Shown here piece by piece: positions 1 to 9,530 of a stretch of DNA of 64,000 nt; the stretch's first letter is position 1, and each line of letters begins with the position of its first letter. A program made the translations under genes and the position numbers. This DNA comes from Hyphomicrobium denitrificans ATCC 51888 (lineage in GTDB: Bacteria; Pseudomonadota; Alphaproteobacteria; Rhizobiales; Hyphomicrobiaceae): assembly GCF_000143145.1 (NCBI RefSeq), contig NC_014313.1, positions 434,001 through 498,000 of the forward strand, written 5' to 3'. A model generated the notes under the pieces. That model saw only the letters and a program-made list of their open reading frames with translations. It was not told where the DNA came from and did not search any database.

Positions 1-1595
1 ATTCCATAAAGCGCGACGAACGTCCCGAGGCGCGGCCCGCGCTCCTGTCCGAGCAGAATTTCGTAGATGGCCTGGAACCAGTCGAGCTTCACGCCCGGGC
101 CGCCGCTGGGGCTGACCTTGGTCGGGTCCTGGTATCGCGGGATAGCGCGGCCAACATCGAGCAGCGCGTTCTGGATGGTGTCGCCGTCCGAGCCCGCCGG
201 TAGCGCTGCGAGCGTTGAATCGAGGCTTTGCAGCGCCGCGATTTCGACCTCGTCAGGCGCGCGGAACTTCTTCGTCGGTTTGACGAAGTCCTCGTAGTAG
301 CGGATCGCATAGCCTGCGAGGCGATCGAGGATCGGATTATTCTCGGGCGTCGCGCCCGGCGCATAGCGCGCAAGGAAGCCCCAGAGCACGTCCTTGCTGT
401 GGGCGTGCGAGACCGACACCAGATTCAAGAGCAGGCCGAAAGTGATCGGTAGCTCCGGCTTCGGCGGCTGAGCCGCATGGATGTGCCAGACCGGATTGTC
501 GAGCTGCTGTTTTCCATCCTGCTTCGGATAGGCGGAAAGGAACTGCAGGTATTCGTCGACGGCGCGCGGGATGACGTCGAAGTAGAGCTTCTTGGCGCTT
601 CTCGGCTTCTGGAACATGAAGAGCGCGAGGCTTTCCGGAGAAGCATACGTCAGCCACTGGTCGATGGTGATGCCGTTGCCCTTGGACTTCGAAATCTTCT
701 CGCCGTTCTCGTCGAGGAAGAGTTCGTAGACGTAATGCTGAGGCGCGACGCCGCCGAGGATTTCGCAAATCCGGTCGTAGATCGGGGCGTTCGTCTGGTG
801 GTCCTTGCCGAACATCTCGAAGTCAACGCCGAGCGCGGCCCACCGCATACCGAAGTCGGGCTTCCATTGCAGCTTCACGTGGCCGCCGGTGACGGGGAGC
901 GTCACGTCGCGGCCGTCCTCGTCGGTGAAGGTGATCGTGCCGGCCTTGGCGTCGACTTCCTTCATCGGCACGTAAAGCACGTGGCCGCTCGTCGGCGAGA
1001 TCGGAAGAAACGGGCTGTAGCTCGCCTGGCGTTCGGCGCCGAGCGTCGGCAGCATCACGGCCATGATGTCGTCGTAGCGTTCGACGGCGCGGAGGAGCAC
1101 TTCGTCGAAGCGGCCGGCCTTGTAGTATTCGGTCGCGCTCGCGAATTCGTAATCGAAGCCGAAGGTGTCGAGGAACCGGCGGAGCATCGCGTTGTTGTGG
1201 TCGCCGAAGCTCGGATACTCGCCGCCGAAGGGATTGGGCACCTTGGTCAGCGGCATCTGGATGTAGGGTTCCAGCGCCTTCTTGTCCGGTACGGTCTCCG
1301 GAATCTTGCGCATGCCGTCCATGTCATCGGAAAAGCAAAGCAGACGCGTCTTGCGCTTGCCTTCGGTCAGAAGCTCGAAGGCGCGGCGGACCATCGTCGT
1401 GCGCGCGACCTCGCCGAAGGTGCCGATGTGCGGCAGGCCGGAGGGTCCGTAGCCGGTTTCGAACAGGACCGTCTTGTCGGCGCCGCCCGGAAGCCGTTCG
1501 AGCCGCTTGATCAGCCGCCGGGCTTCTTCGAACGGCCATGCCTTCGAGGCTTCGCTGGCGGCGGCTTGTTCGGCGGTGAAGGCAAGGGAGGTCAT
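1..1595 (-). CDS. lysK: Class I lysyl-tRNA synthetase (3' end outside window)
   Basis: Charges tRNA-Lys in the cytoplasm. The reading frame begins with ATG at 1595 ([20 protein letters not shown]) and stays open to the window edge, giving 531 codons, so probably only a few C-terminal residues are missing. The class I Rossmann signatures are visible: PHIGTFGE (HIGH-type) near residue 53 and [10 protein letters not shown] (KMSKS-type) near residue 300. Class I LysRS is typical of archaea and alphaproteobacteria, whereas most bacteria use class II LysS. A downstream neighbour cannot be seen. Identification is firm. Confidence 0.93.
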   Translation of the reverse strand, partial: MTSLAFTAEQAAASEASKAWPFEEARRLIKRLERLPGGADKTVLFETGYGPSGLPHIGTFGEVARTTMVRRAFELLTEGKRKTRLLCFSDDMDGMRKIPETVPDKKALEPYIQMPLTKVPNPFGGEYPSFGDHNNAMLRRFLDTFGFDYEFASATEYYKAGRFDEVLLRAVERYDDIMAVMLPTLGAERQASYSPFLPISPTSGHVLYVPMKEVDAKAGTITFTDEDGRDVTLPVTGGHVKLQWKPDFGMRWAALGVDFEMFGKDHQTNAPIYDRICEILGGVAPQHYVYELFLDENGEKISKSKGNGITIDQWLTYASPESLALFMFQKPRSAKKLYFDVIPRAVDEYLQFLSAYPKQDGKQQLDNPVWHIHAAQPPKPELPITFGLLLNLVSVSHAHSKDVLWGFLARYAPGATPENNPILDRLAGYAIRYYEDFVKPTKKFRAPDEVEIAALQSLDSTLAALPAGSDGDTIQNALLDVGRAIPRYQDPTKVSPSGGPGVKLDWFQAIYEILLGQERGPRLGTFVALYG

Positions 1596-1720
1596 TTGCG
1601 GCGGCTATCTTTATTTTTCTGAACGGCTTGAGAAATATAAGCGGGCGGAGGACATGGAGCCGCCTCCGGCGGGCTGGCTGGCTGGCTAGGCGCGCACCGT
1701 AGGTTGCACGCGTGATTGCG

Positions 1721-2371
1721 TCAACGCGGCTGCGGCAGGCTCGAGATAAATGCCGCAACGGCGTCCGCCGCTTCCGCGAGATTGCCTTTGCGCGTGAAGC
1801 CGGAACGCCCGCGCGGGCCGAAATCGTGGTCGCCGTCGTTCATCCAGACCAGCTTGATGCTTTTCGATAGCGGCAAGGCTTCGACCTCGGCGCGGTTGCC
1901 GAACGGATCGCGTTCGCCCTGGACGATGAGCGCCGGACATTTCAGCGTTTCGAGATGGGCCGTGCGCAGCTTTTCGGGCATGTGCGGCGGATGAAACGGA
2001 TAGCCGAGGCAGACCAGGCCGGAGATTTTTCCCTCGGCATAAAGCTCGTCGGCGATCAGGCTTGCGACTCTGCCGCCTAACGACTTTCCGCCGATGAGGG
2101 GTTTCGATTTTTTCCAGTTTTTCGTCAGGACGTGGACGGTGTCGCGATACTGCGCCGTCAATGCTTCGGCTTTCGGCGGCGGGCGCTTCGAGCCGCCGGT
2201 GCGGCGTGCCGACATGTAGCCGAATTCGAAGCCGGTCGTCGCGATGCCGCGCGCCGCCAGAAGCTCCATGATGCTGGCAAAGAATGGCGACTCGACGCCA
2301 GCTCCCGCGCCGTGCGCGAGGATAAGGCGATTGCGGGCTGCGGCGGGGCCGGTTTCAATGGAAAATGTCAG
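1721..2371 (-). CDS. Alpha/beta hydrolase, KANL3/Tex30-like family
   Basis: Probable small cytoplasmic alpha/beta hydrolase of about 216 aa; substrate unknown. The N-terminal oxyanion-type motif LILAHGAGAGVESPF, the nucleophile elbow GGKSLGGR, the acid in QGERDPFG and the His in NDGDHDFG are all present. The first ATG (2269) would cut off the LAHGAGAG strand, so translation probably starts upstream. The frame opens just after a stop, and the likeliest start is a CTG at 2371 preceded by AAAGGA; an ATT a few codons later is possible. The fold is fairly certain, the start is not. Confidence 0.72.
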   Translation of the reverse strand: MTFSIETGPAAARNRLILAHGAGAGVESPFFASIMELLAARGIATTGFEFGYMSARRTGGSKRPPPKAEALTAQYRDTVHVLTKNWKKSKPLIGGKSLGGRVASLIADELYAEGKISGLVCLGYPFHPPHMPEKLRTAHLETLKCPALIVQGERDPFGNRAEVEALPLSKSIKLVWMNDGDHDFGPRGRSGFTRKGNLAEAADAVAAFISSLPQPR

Positions 2372-2596
2372 AGTTGATCCTTTCGCTCAATCGGGCCTGC
2401 TTCATAGCGAGGGAACTTCTGAAATTGAACACTGGTTGTTCACTCGTCAGCGCTGTTTAATGCGCTGATCTGGTTTGCCAACGCCGGTTTTTGGGGCACG
2501 CCCGCGCCGCATTGAGGCGTTTCTGGATTGCAGGTCGGATTTTTGCCCGACTATGGAGTATAAGGGGACTGGTCTTACGCAAAAGCGGGATTGGGC

Positions 2597-4072
2597 ATGA
2601 GGGCCGTGAGGCTATTCGCGCTGTTTTTCGCGCTAAGTCTGGCTGGATTATTCCTTGCCGGGGCAGCTCGCCTGTCGCCGGTCGCTCCTGCTTATGCCGA
2701 ACCCACGCAGCCCGATCCGCAATCGAACGCGAAAGACGGGCAGCCAGCCCTGGCGAAGCCGAGCCCTGATCCGAAAGCGGCTCCAGCGAGCGGCGAACAC
2801 AAACTGCCTGCGTTCGCACCCGGCAACGGTTTTCTGACGCAAGCGGCGGATGGCTCCTCGGATGCAGAGGGCGGCGGCGCAACGGAGCCCGACAGCGACG
2901 CGGCTGCGAAGGATGTGACCACTGGGTCGCCTCCGCCCGAAAGTTCCACCGCACGAACGATTACGCTCACGACGGAGCCGATCGCGGGAACCAGCACGTC
3001 GATCACGGCGAGCCTCAAGGCCGGTGGCGCGGCGCCAAAATGGCCGGAATTCGTCGGCGCGAAAAAGCTGTTCGGCGTTGTGAAAAAACCGGCGCCGCTG
3101 GCTGCGCGCGCGATCGGCTATTATTCACGCGGTTGTCTGTCCGGCGCGGAAGCTCTGCCGATCGATGGGCCGGCCTGGCAGGAGATGCGCTTGTCGCGCA
3201 ATCGCAACTGGGGCCATCCGCAGCTCATTTCCCTGATCAAGACATTTGCCGACGACGCGCAGAAGCAGGACGGCTGGCCGGGTCTTCTGGTCGGCGACAT
3301 CGCTCAGCCGCGCGGCGGTCCGATGATCACGGGTCATGCGAGCCATCAGGTCGGTCTCGATGCCGACATCTGGCTGACGCCGATGCCGAAGCGGCGGTTG
3401 ACGCGTAAAGAGCGTGAGACGCTCAATGCGACCTCGATGCTCGATGACACGGGCGTCGCCGTCGATCCGAAGGTGTTTACGGACAAGCAAGTGTCGCTGA
3501 TCAAGCGCGCCGCGTCATATCCGGAAGTCGAGCGCATCTTCGTGCATCCGGCGATCAAGAAGGCGCTGTGCACGGCGGCCGGAACGGACCGGCAGTGGCT
3601 CGGAAAAGTGCGGCCGTTCTACGGGCATTACTATCATTTCCATATGCGCATCAAATGCCCGGCGGACTTTGCCGGATGCAAGCCGCAGCCGCCTCCGACA
3701 GGCGACGATGGCTGCGGGAAAGAAGTCGATCAGTGGCTGTCGAAGGTGATCCCGGCGAAGCCGTCGATGTCGCCCCCCATCCCGAAGCCGCCGCAGAGTG
3801 TCAGCGTGCGTCCGCCGGCGCCTCCGATCATGCTCGCGGATCTGCCGCCGGAGTGCCGCGCACTTCTTGCCGCCGATCCGGACCCGGTGCCAGTTCCGAA
3901 AGAAGCGCTGATGTCGAGGGTCGCCGTGCATCAGGTTCTGGCAAAAGCGGCAGCGGCGCGTGCGGCGTTCGCACGGTCGGCCGGTCTCGCGATTGTTCCA
4001 GCGTCAGCGGCCGCGGCGCATCCGGCGCTCCGGCCGCATGTCAAAAAGACAACTACCGCCGAGACGAAGTGA
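2597..4072 (+). CDS. mepA: Penicillin-insensitive murein endopeptidase (peptidase M74)
   Basis: Periplasmic metallo-endopeptidase that cuts D-Ala-mDAP cross-links in peptidoglycan. ATG at 2597 follows GGGA by six bases; a TTG two codons upstream is a weaker alternative. A signal sequence (residues 1-35, ending near AYA) is followed by about 120 residues of Pro/Ala/Ser-rich linker, then the M74 domain with the zinc-site motif GHASHQVGLDADIW near residues 245-258 and a second His cluster, FYGHYYHFH, near 340. The Pro-rich tail makes it (491 aa) much longer than the roughly 270-aa E. coli enzyme; both low-complexity extensions are probably wall-spanning linkers. Confidence 0.9.
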   Translation: MRAVRLFALFFALSLAGLFLAGAARLSPVAPAYAEPTQPDPQSNAKDGQPALAKPSPDPKAAPASGEHKLPAFAPGNGFLTQAADGSSDAEGGGATEPDSDAAAKDVTTGSPPPESSTARTITLTTEPIAGTSTSITASLKAGGAAPKWPEFVGAKKLFGVVKKPAPLAARAIGYYSRGCLSGAEALPIDGPAWQEMRLSRNRNWGHPQLISLIKTFADDAQKQDGWPGLLVGDIAQPRGGPMITGHASHQVGLDADIWLTPMPKRRLTRKERETLNATSMLDDTGVAVDPKVFTDKQVSLIKRAASYPEVERIFVHPAIKKALCTAAGTDRQWLGKVRPFYGHYYHFHMRIKCPADFAGCKPQPPPTGDDGCGKEVDQWLSKVIPAKPSMSPPIPKPPQSVSVRPPAPPIMLADLPPECRALLAADPDPVPVPKEALMSRVAVHQVLAKAAAARAAFARSAGLAIVPASAAAAHPALRPHVKKTTTAETK

Positions 4073-4113
4073 CCGTCCCGGCGGCGGGTTATCGAGATGC
4101 CTTCCGGTAAATA

Positions 4114-4761
4114 TCAGGCGTTCGGCGACGGGCAAGTGACGCCGGTGCCGGCCAGGCCGCAGTACCCGTGCGGGACCTTCGCCAGATATTGCTGGTGATA
4201 GTCCTCGGCCAGATACACGGGACCAGCGCTTTTGATCTCCGTCGTGATCGGACCGTAGCCCTTGGCGGCAATGGCTTTTGCATAGGCCTGCTCGGAGGCG
4301 CGGGCGGCTTCGAGCTGGCCGGGTGTCGTCGTGTAGATCGCCGAGCGGTATTGGGTGCCGACGTCGTTGCCCTGGCGAAAACCCTGCGTCGGGTCGTGCG
4401 CTTCCCAGAACGTCTTCAGCAGGCGCTCGTAGGGGAGCACTTTCGGGTCGTATACAACGACGACAACTTCCGTGTGGCCGCTATGGCCGGAGCAGACCTC
4501 CTCGTAGGTCGGATTTTCGGTGAAGCCTCCGGCATAACCTACCGCGGTGATCCAGATTCCGTCTCCGAGCTGCCAGAACAGCCTCTCGGCGCCCCAGAAG
4601 CATCCGAGTCCAAAGATCGCAACTTCGAGCCCCTCGGGATAGGGCCCATGAAGAGGGCGCGAGAACAGATAATGCTCAGCGGAGGCGGGCAAGATCGGCG
4701 CTGACCTGCCGCGCAGAGCGGTCTCAGGCGTCGGCATGGCGGCGCGGCTTTTGGCGAACAT
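4114..4761 (-). CDS. msrA: Peptide-methionine (S)-S-oxide reductase MsrA
   Basis: Reduces the S-epimer of methionine sulfoxide in damaged proteins. The active-site motif GLGCFWGAE places the catalytic Cys at residue 54, and HQQYL plus a C-terminal Cys pair region ([14 protein letters not shown]) fit the thioredoxin-recycled family. ATG at 4761 has AAGGAG nine bases upstream. The length, 215 aa, is normal for the longer E. coli-type MsrA. It stands as a single gene facing mepA tail to tail. Confidence 0.95.
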   Translation of the reverse strand: MFAKSRAAMPTPETALRGRSAPILPASAEHYLFSRPLHGPYPEGLEVAIFGLGCFWGAERLFWQLGDGIWITAVGYAGGFTENPTYEEVCSGHSGHTEVVVVVYDPKVLPYERLLKTFWEAHDPTQGFRQGNDVGTQYRSAIYTTTPGQLEAARASEQAYAKAIAAKGYGPITTEIKSAGPVYLAEDYHQQYLAKVPHGYCGLAGTGVTCPSPNA

Positions 4762-4876
4762 GGATTTGCTCCTTTTTCTTCTTGAAACGTTGCGACCTGT
4801 ATACGGCGCTCAGAGCAAGAACGTTGCAGGGGCGGGACAATTCTGCCGTCAGCCGGGGTGCGGCAGGTCGATCCTA

Positions 4877-5374
4877 TCAGTAGTCGTTGACGAATATGCG
4901 GACGCGCCGCCTTGGCCGCCCCAGAAACCCGGCTCCAACGGCGAACAGCAGAAACAGCAGCCAAGCCGGGAGCGACAGAAACGACGTGAGCAGCGGGTCC
5001 CAAACGAATGCCCCGGTCGCATTCTCGATCGTGCGCTGGAGCGCGGCGACGAACGTCGGCGCGAGCGACTGCAAATGCTGCAACAGGGACATCGTGCCCG
5101 GACCCTGGCCGTCGACGGCCGGGCGTGAAATATCGGAGGCGAACGAGATCAGGGCGAACAATGCGAAGAGAGCCGCGAGAAATCGCATCAATATTCTAGG
5201 TCGCGTGTCAGGGCTTACGATCGCGATGATCAAGGCTGCGAAGAACGCCAGCCCGGCGATCCGGAACAGCCAGTGATTCGGCGGTTCGCCGGTCGCGTGC
5301 CAGAGCCAGACGGCAGCTGCAACACATGAAATCGATAAAACGGCGAGCGTTTTGAGGAGCTGCGAACTGGTCAT
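4877..5374 (-). CDS. Small integral membrane protein of unknown function
   Basis: Predicted 165-aa protein starting at ATG 5374 (MTSSQLLKTL); an in-frame start at 5431 would only add a polar stretch. Hydrophobic segments are visible near residues 5-25, 33-55, 60-80 and 130-155, followed by a basic tail (GRPRRRVRIF). The loop before the last segment is polar and probably periplasmic. No family recognised. It is isolated between msrA and the tRNA. Confidence 0.6.
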   Translation of the reverse strand: MTSSQLLKTLAVLSISCVAAAVWLWHATGEPPNHWLFRIAGLAFFAALIIAIVSPDTRPRILMRFLAALFALFALISFASDISRPAVDGQGPGTMSLLQHLQSLAPTFVAALQRTIENATGAFVWDPLLTSFLSLPAWLLFLLFAVGAGFLGRPRRRVRIFVNDY

Positions 5375-5525
5375 GGAGCCCGTTTGCTTAATTACCCGTG
5401 CTTTTTTGTGGCTCGGCGGGAGCGCGGTCAAGAGACACAGGCACGGGATGTCAGGAACCTGTCAGTCACACGTTGCGCTGGGAGCCTCGATGCGTATAGT
5501 GCGCGCCGCCTAGCTAGTGCGCCGC

Positions 5526-5615
5526 GGAGAGATGGCCGAGTGGTTGAAGGCGCACGCCTGGAACGCGTGTAGGCTCGTAAGGGTCTCGTGGGTTCGAATC
5601 CCACTCTCTCCGCCA
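5526..5615 (+). tRNA. tRNA-Ser(GGA), CCA encoded
   Basis: Ninety bases fold as a class II tRNA. The acceptor arm GGAGAGA pairs with TCTCTCC, the D-arm region is GGCCGAGTGGTTGAAGG, the anticodon loop CTGGAAC carries GGA, there is a long variable arm, and the T-loop is GGTTCGAATCC. It ends G-CCA, so CCA is genomically encoded. It reads UCC/UCU serine codons. Confidence 0.97.
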
Positions 5616-5622
5616 TAGGTTT

Positions 5623-5650
5623 ATGATTTCAGTAGTTTTTCTGAAATCAT
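5623..5650. terminator. Perfect 10-bp hairpin just after tRNA-Ser
   Basis: ATGATTTCAG and CTGAAATCAT pair perfectly across an 8-nt loop TAGTTTTT, starting eight bases after the tRNA CCA. No U-tract follows on the plus strand, so it is either an atypical terminator/processing hairpin for the tRNA or a bidirectional stop between the tRNA and the convergent pilus operon. Confidence 0.45.
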
Positions 5651-5794
5651 CCCGGAATTGGGCTACAAGCCGGTCCATAATTCGCGCCGCATGTAGGCAA
5701 CGATTTGCCCGTCGTATCATCATGTACCAACAGCCACTGCGGGTGAGCTTGCTCAACGTCGAGCACATTCGTCGGAACTCGATACAGAGACGCT

Positions 5795-6799
5795 CTATTG
5801 CGGTGTAATCGTGATCCGCAGGGTGTCCGAGTAATTTCCGGCGGCAAGTGGCTGAGCGTTGATCTGCGGCGTGATCGTTACTCCGAGACTTCCCGTTGGT
5901 GAGGTGCCTGACGTCGGCGATACCGGGCCGGACTCGGCGCCGGTCGCTCCCGGCGAGGTGGCCGTATTGAGAGACGCGGCCGCGCCGGAGAACGACGCCG
6001 ATGCGGAATAATTGATGAGCCTTTGCAGGCCCCCGCCCGAGCCGCCCGTCGTCACCGCGCCATTGTCCGACGTCAGTTGCACGTTGGCTGGCGAATTGCA
6101 GAACGCGTTCGAGTAGGAACGATTGATCGGCGCAGTATTGACGTTGCCGCTCGCCGTGATGGGGATGACCGCAGTATCCGCTGCCGGCGTATGGACGCCC
6201 CCGACGGTACAGGACTTCAGAACCGTTCCCGTTACGGTGAAACCCTGAGCTGAAACTCGCCCCTGCAGGATGCCGGCGAGCGTGCTTGTGAAAACGTCGA
6301 TTGTAATATTGTCGAGGTAGCTTCCGGCTTGCTGTGTGACGTTCGGCTGAGCTTGCGCCCATACCGTGACGTTGAAATTATCGATTGAAAGAAGCGCTGC
6401 GGGAAATGTGAACGTCAGTGCATTTGCCGAACTTGGAATGCCACTGCCAGTGTAAAGCAGAGATTTGCCGCCGCTGCTCGAATCTCTCAGCTGATAAGGT
6501 AGCGTCGCCGTACCGCCTCCGGAGATCAGCATTGATGCGGGCAACGACGAGCGGTTGAAGGAAATCGCGGCGGCGCATCCGCCGGCGAGATCGCCCAATG
6601 CGGCGATGAATGTTCCCTTGACGTTGATGACGACCGGCTGCGCGGACGGCGTGGATCCAGGTGCAAACGTCCCGGTATTTGCTGTCAGCGGCGTAGCGGA
6701 TGCCGTCAGAATTGCGCAAAGGGCATTGGCCGGTTGGGCGTGTGAGCACCCAAACAGCAAGATCAGAAACAGCACCGTCTGGTATTGCCTGATCATCAT
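5795..6799 (-). CDS. Two-domain SCPU protein, CsuE-like pilus tip adhesin
   Basis: Last gene of the pilus operon. A signal peptide (MMIRQYQTVLFLILLFGCSHA, cleavage near PANA) is followed by two spore-coat-protein-U domains, roughly residues 28-190 and 195-334. The second ends with the same NYSDTLRITITPQ strand as the operon's major subunit. The 334-aa size and two-domain layout match the tip subunit of archaic (sigma-class) chaperone-usher pili such as CsuE. Its ATG at 6799 overlaps the usher stop (ATGA), so the two are translationally coupled. The open frame continues upstream of 6799, but that part is the shadow of the usher gene. Adhesive role is inferred. Confidence 0.8.
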   Translation of the reverse strand: MMIRQYQTVLFLILLFGCSHAQPANALCAILTASATPLTANTGTFAPGSTPSAQPVVINVKGTFIAALGDLAGGCAAAISFNRSSLPASMLISGGGTATLPYQLRDSSSGGKSLLYTGSGIPSSANALTFTFPAALLSIDNFNVTVWAQAQPNVTQQAGSYLDNITIDVFTSTLAGILQGRVSAQGFTVTGTVLKSCTVGGVHTPAADTAVIPITASGNVNTAPINRSYSNAFCNSPANVQLTSDNGAVTTGGSGGGLQRLINYSASASFSGAAASLNTATSPGATGAESGPVSPTSGTSPTGSLGVTITPQINAQPLAAGNYSDTLRITITPQ

Positions 6800-9519
6800 G
6801 ACGCGTCCACCGGGTGCAGGATGCCGGTTTTGAACAGACCGTCGACGTTCTCCGGAATGTTCAGCACGAAGCGCGTCGGAGTTCCGTCCGTCTCCATTTC
6901 GATTATCCATCGCCCGGGCGCCAATCCTTCGACGCCGAACCGTCCGGCCGCATTCGTAAAGACGGTGGCGGTTTTGTCGGGGTGATCGACCTGATAGGCG
7001 GTGCCTGTCAGCAGACTGATCGGAGCGCCGTCGCGAGATTGCAGCGTGCCGTATGCGGAGACGGAGTACGACGATCCGACTTCCAACGCGTAGCCGCCTT
7101 TCATCGGCGCGAACGTATCGAATGTTGCCGCGCCTAAGCTGTAGCCGACCGGGATATCGGCGACATCGACGGGAATGTTCGATGGCGCATAGGCAGGCAA
7201 GTTCGTAACGATGGCCGGGCCCCATCCATCGGCGATCGCGCGAACGTCGTCGGGGGTGCCGACAACGACTGTTTTGTCTGCAATGCTTTCATGTGGGTAG
7301 ACGAGTGCAAAGGCATCACCCGTTATCGGAGCACCGATCGCAAAGTGGCCGTCGGCAAATGCGAGCGATGTTCCCACTTGCAGCGATGTTCGCTGCTGGC
7401 CGGGCTGCACACGGAAATCCGATATGGAAACGCCGTCGAAGCCGGAGTTGTGAATAAGGCGAACCTGCGCGCGATTGCCGTAATAGCCGACCACGCCATT
7501 CACAGATGCACGCTCATCGAAGGCGTTCTGCTGAACGTTGACGCTCGTGTCCCAGCGTCCGATCCCGTTGCCCGCAGAACGATAGGCGGACACGTCCGAT
7601 TGCTCGTTCAATGTGTCATAGCCGACGCTGACGTTCGTCGCCGCATCGGGTCGTCCGAACAAGCGGACCGCCGCGCGAAATTCGGTGCCGCTCGGCGCGC
7701 GCGGAGAAATGCCGGAGAGATAGGATTCATTCGAGACGCCGAGCGTCAGGCTTCCGGACCATTCTGCGTTCAGTGGGCGCGAAAGCGTCAGATCGAGGCC
7801 GTAGCGATTATCCGAGGCGAACAATGCGCTTTCGAAGTCCTCGTCGTTGGCGACCTGATAGCGTCCGGAGACCGATGCCGTCGTTTGATATCCGATGGGG
7901 GCCGAGTACGTTGCGCCTAAGTTCAGCCAATAGTTCCACTGCGGATAGATGATGCCGGTGAGTGCCGCATCAATATCGCCCGCGGAGTGAAAGCAGCGGC
8001 TTCTGTATTCGGCTGAAAGATGAAAACTCTCGGCATTCTCCTGCGTCAGGCCGCGAAAATTCAATACCGTCCAATCTACACCGGCCGCAAAGCCGGAGCC
8101 CGCTTCTCCGACCGACGCGGCGCCTCTAACGCCGACAAGTCCTGAGGCAAAGTCTGTCAAAACCCCCGCTCCTGCCATAGCGACGTGCGGGTCGGCCTGA
8201 ATGTCGACCTCGCCTGCCAGGGTGTCTCGCAACCCATAACGATAGAAGGCGCTCGCCATATAGGAATCGGAGAGGTACTCGCGCGACTCGTCGCGCAGAT
8301 ACGACGGCACGCCCGCGGTGATGCCCCATTCACTCGCGCCGGCGGCAAGAAGATTCGTATCAAAGAATGAGGAGAAGGAAACGTGCTGCTCGCGCCCAAC
8401 ATCGTCGATGATGACGATGTCCACGTCATTGGCTCCGGTGACCAGCGGCAAGTCTCGAATGTTGTAAGTTCCGGGGCGCAGCTGGACGCGTCGTTGCGTG
8501 ATGCCATTGATGCGGATTTCGACGTCGGATGGCCTGTTGACGATAAACGTTCCGCCGCCGGTCGGCGCGAACGTATCGCCGGGACTGAGCTTGCGGCCTG
8601 ATTTTTCAAGCGATACGCCGAGCAAGCTGGGCGTATTCTGAAAGCTCGTTCCCAGAGGTTCGACATCGCCAGCTTCGATGCGAATGCGGTCCTCCGGCAT
8701 ATCGTAGACGAGGCGAGACATGTACCGCTTGATGCCCGGAGTATGCGTGTACGCGCAGACTGCAGCCGTCGGGCAAACGTTGATGTCGATGTCTCCGGCG
8801 AGAACGCCCGCGTTCTCGAAGACAAAATTTCCAGCTCGGACCGCGGAGTCGAATTCGAGGCGTCCGCTCGTCTCTTCGGCAAAACTTTCTCCAGCTGAGT
8901 GCATTCCCCATTGATGATCGACGCTGGCAAAAAGATTGACGTATCCGGACAGTTTTGCAGGAGATGCCAAGACAGAGCTTGGCGGAGCCTGGCGGTTGCC
9001 GGAAAGCGAAAGGTCCGATGTCGCCCGCTGCTCGGGCGCAACGTTCAGAATGAGCTCCTGCGATGCCCGGTCAAATCGAAGACCGATTTCGGCAGACGCA
9101 AAATCCGCGAGCGGAAGGAACGTCGCGTCGCCATCGATCGTCGCCAAGCTCTTGCGAGCTGAAGCGCCCAAGCTCGCTTCTATCACCCGGCTGATCCCCG
9201 TACGGCTGACCAGAATTGAATCGTCGGCATTGATGCGGATTGCAACGTCGCCGAGATCGCGGTCTCCATCTTTTACTGGGACATCCATGCCGATCGGTTT
9301 GCCCGTGGTATTCAGCTTAGAGGAGACAGGCACCTGGTACTCGACGCCAGCGGCGACAGCAGTGCAATTTGGCAGGCCGGCGAACGCTGCAAGCAGCACT
9401 TGAAGTGCAAATAGCGTGTCACGCGTTTGAGGCGTTCGCCTCGCTGTGTCCGGAGACAACAAGTCGGCGCGAGACTGAAACGGATAATGGTCGTTTCTGC
9501 GCCGTGCCATCGTAGACAA
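6796..9519 (-). CDS. Outer-membrane usher of archaic chaperone-usher pilus (CsuD-like)
   Basis: About 907-aa outer-membrane assembly platform that takes subunit-chaperone complexes, polymerises them and secretes the fibre. A signal-like segment near residues 38-58 precedes the mature region. The plug-strand motif PLVTGANDVDIVIIDDVGREQ and the C-terminal carboxypeptidase-like fold ending in LNIPENVDGLFKTGILHP are typical of this usher group. Translation probably starts at TTG 9519 (GGCG seven bases upstream, right after the chaperone stop); ATG at 9510 is the alternative. Confidence 0.85.
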   Translation of the reverse strand: MSTMARRRNDHYPFQSRADLLSPDTARRTPQTRDTLFALQVLLAAFAGLPNCTAVAAGVEYQVPVSSKLNTTGKPIGMDVPVKDGDRDLGDVAIRINADDSILVSRTGISRVIEASLGASARKSLATIDGDATFLPLADFASAEIGLRFDRASQELILNVAPEQRATSDLSLSGNRQAPPSSVLASPAKLSGYVNLFASVDHQWGMHSAGESFAEETSGRLEFDSAVRAGNFVFENAGVLAGDIDINVCPTAAVCAYTHTPGIKRYMSRLVYDMPEDRIRIEAGDVEPLGTSFQNTPSLLGVSLEKSGRKLSPGDTFAPTGGGTFIVNRPSDVEIRINGITQRRVQLRPGTYNIRDLPLVTGANDVDIVIIDDVGREQHVSFSSFFDTNLLAAGASEWGITAGVPSYLRDESREYLSDSYMASAFYRYGLRDTLAGEVDIQADPHVAMAGAGVLTDFASGLVGVRGAASVGEAGSGFAAGVDWTVLNFRGLTQENAESFHLSAEYRSRCFHSAGDIDAALTGIIYPQWNYWLNLGATYSAPIGYQTTASVSGRYQVANDEDFESALFASDNRYGLDLTLSRPLNAEWSGSLTLGVSNESYLSGISPRAPSGTEFRAAVRLFGRPDAATNVSVGYDTLNEQSDVSAYRSAGNGIGRWDTSVNVQQNAFDERASVNGVVGYYGNRAQVRLIHNSGFDGVSISDFRVQPGQQRTSLQVGTSLAFADGHFAIGAPITGDAFALVYPHESIADKTVVVGTPDDVRAIADGWGPAIVTNLPAYAPSNIPVDVADIPVGYSLGAATFDTFAPMKGGYALEVGSSYSVSAYGTLQSRDGAPISLLTGTAYQVDHPDKTATVFTNAAGRFGVEGLAPGRWIIEMETDGTPTRFVLNIPENVDGLFKTGILHPVDAS

Positions 9520-9530
9520 AGCACGTCGCC

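Noticed and set aside
477-1622. 381-codon plus-strand open frame
   Set aside because: Antisense shadow of the class I lysyl-tRNA synthetase gene, which has clear HIGH and KMSKS motifs on the other strand.
5514-6362. 282-codon minus-strand frame across tRNA-Ser
   Set aside because: Covers the tRNA and an alternate frame of the tip-adhesin gene; not a gene.
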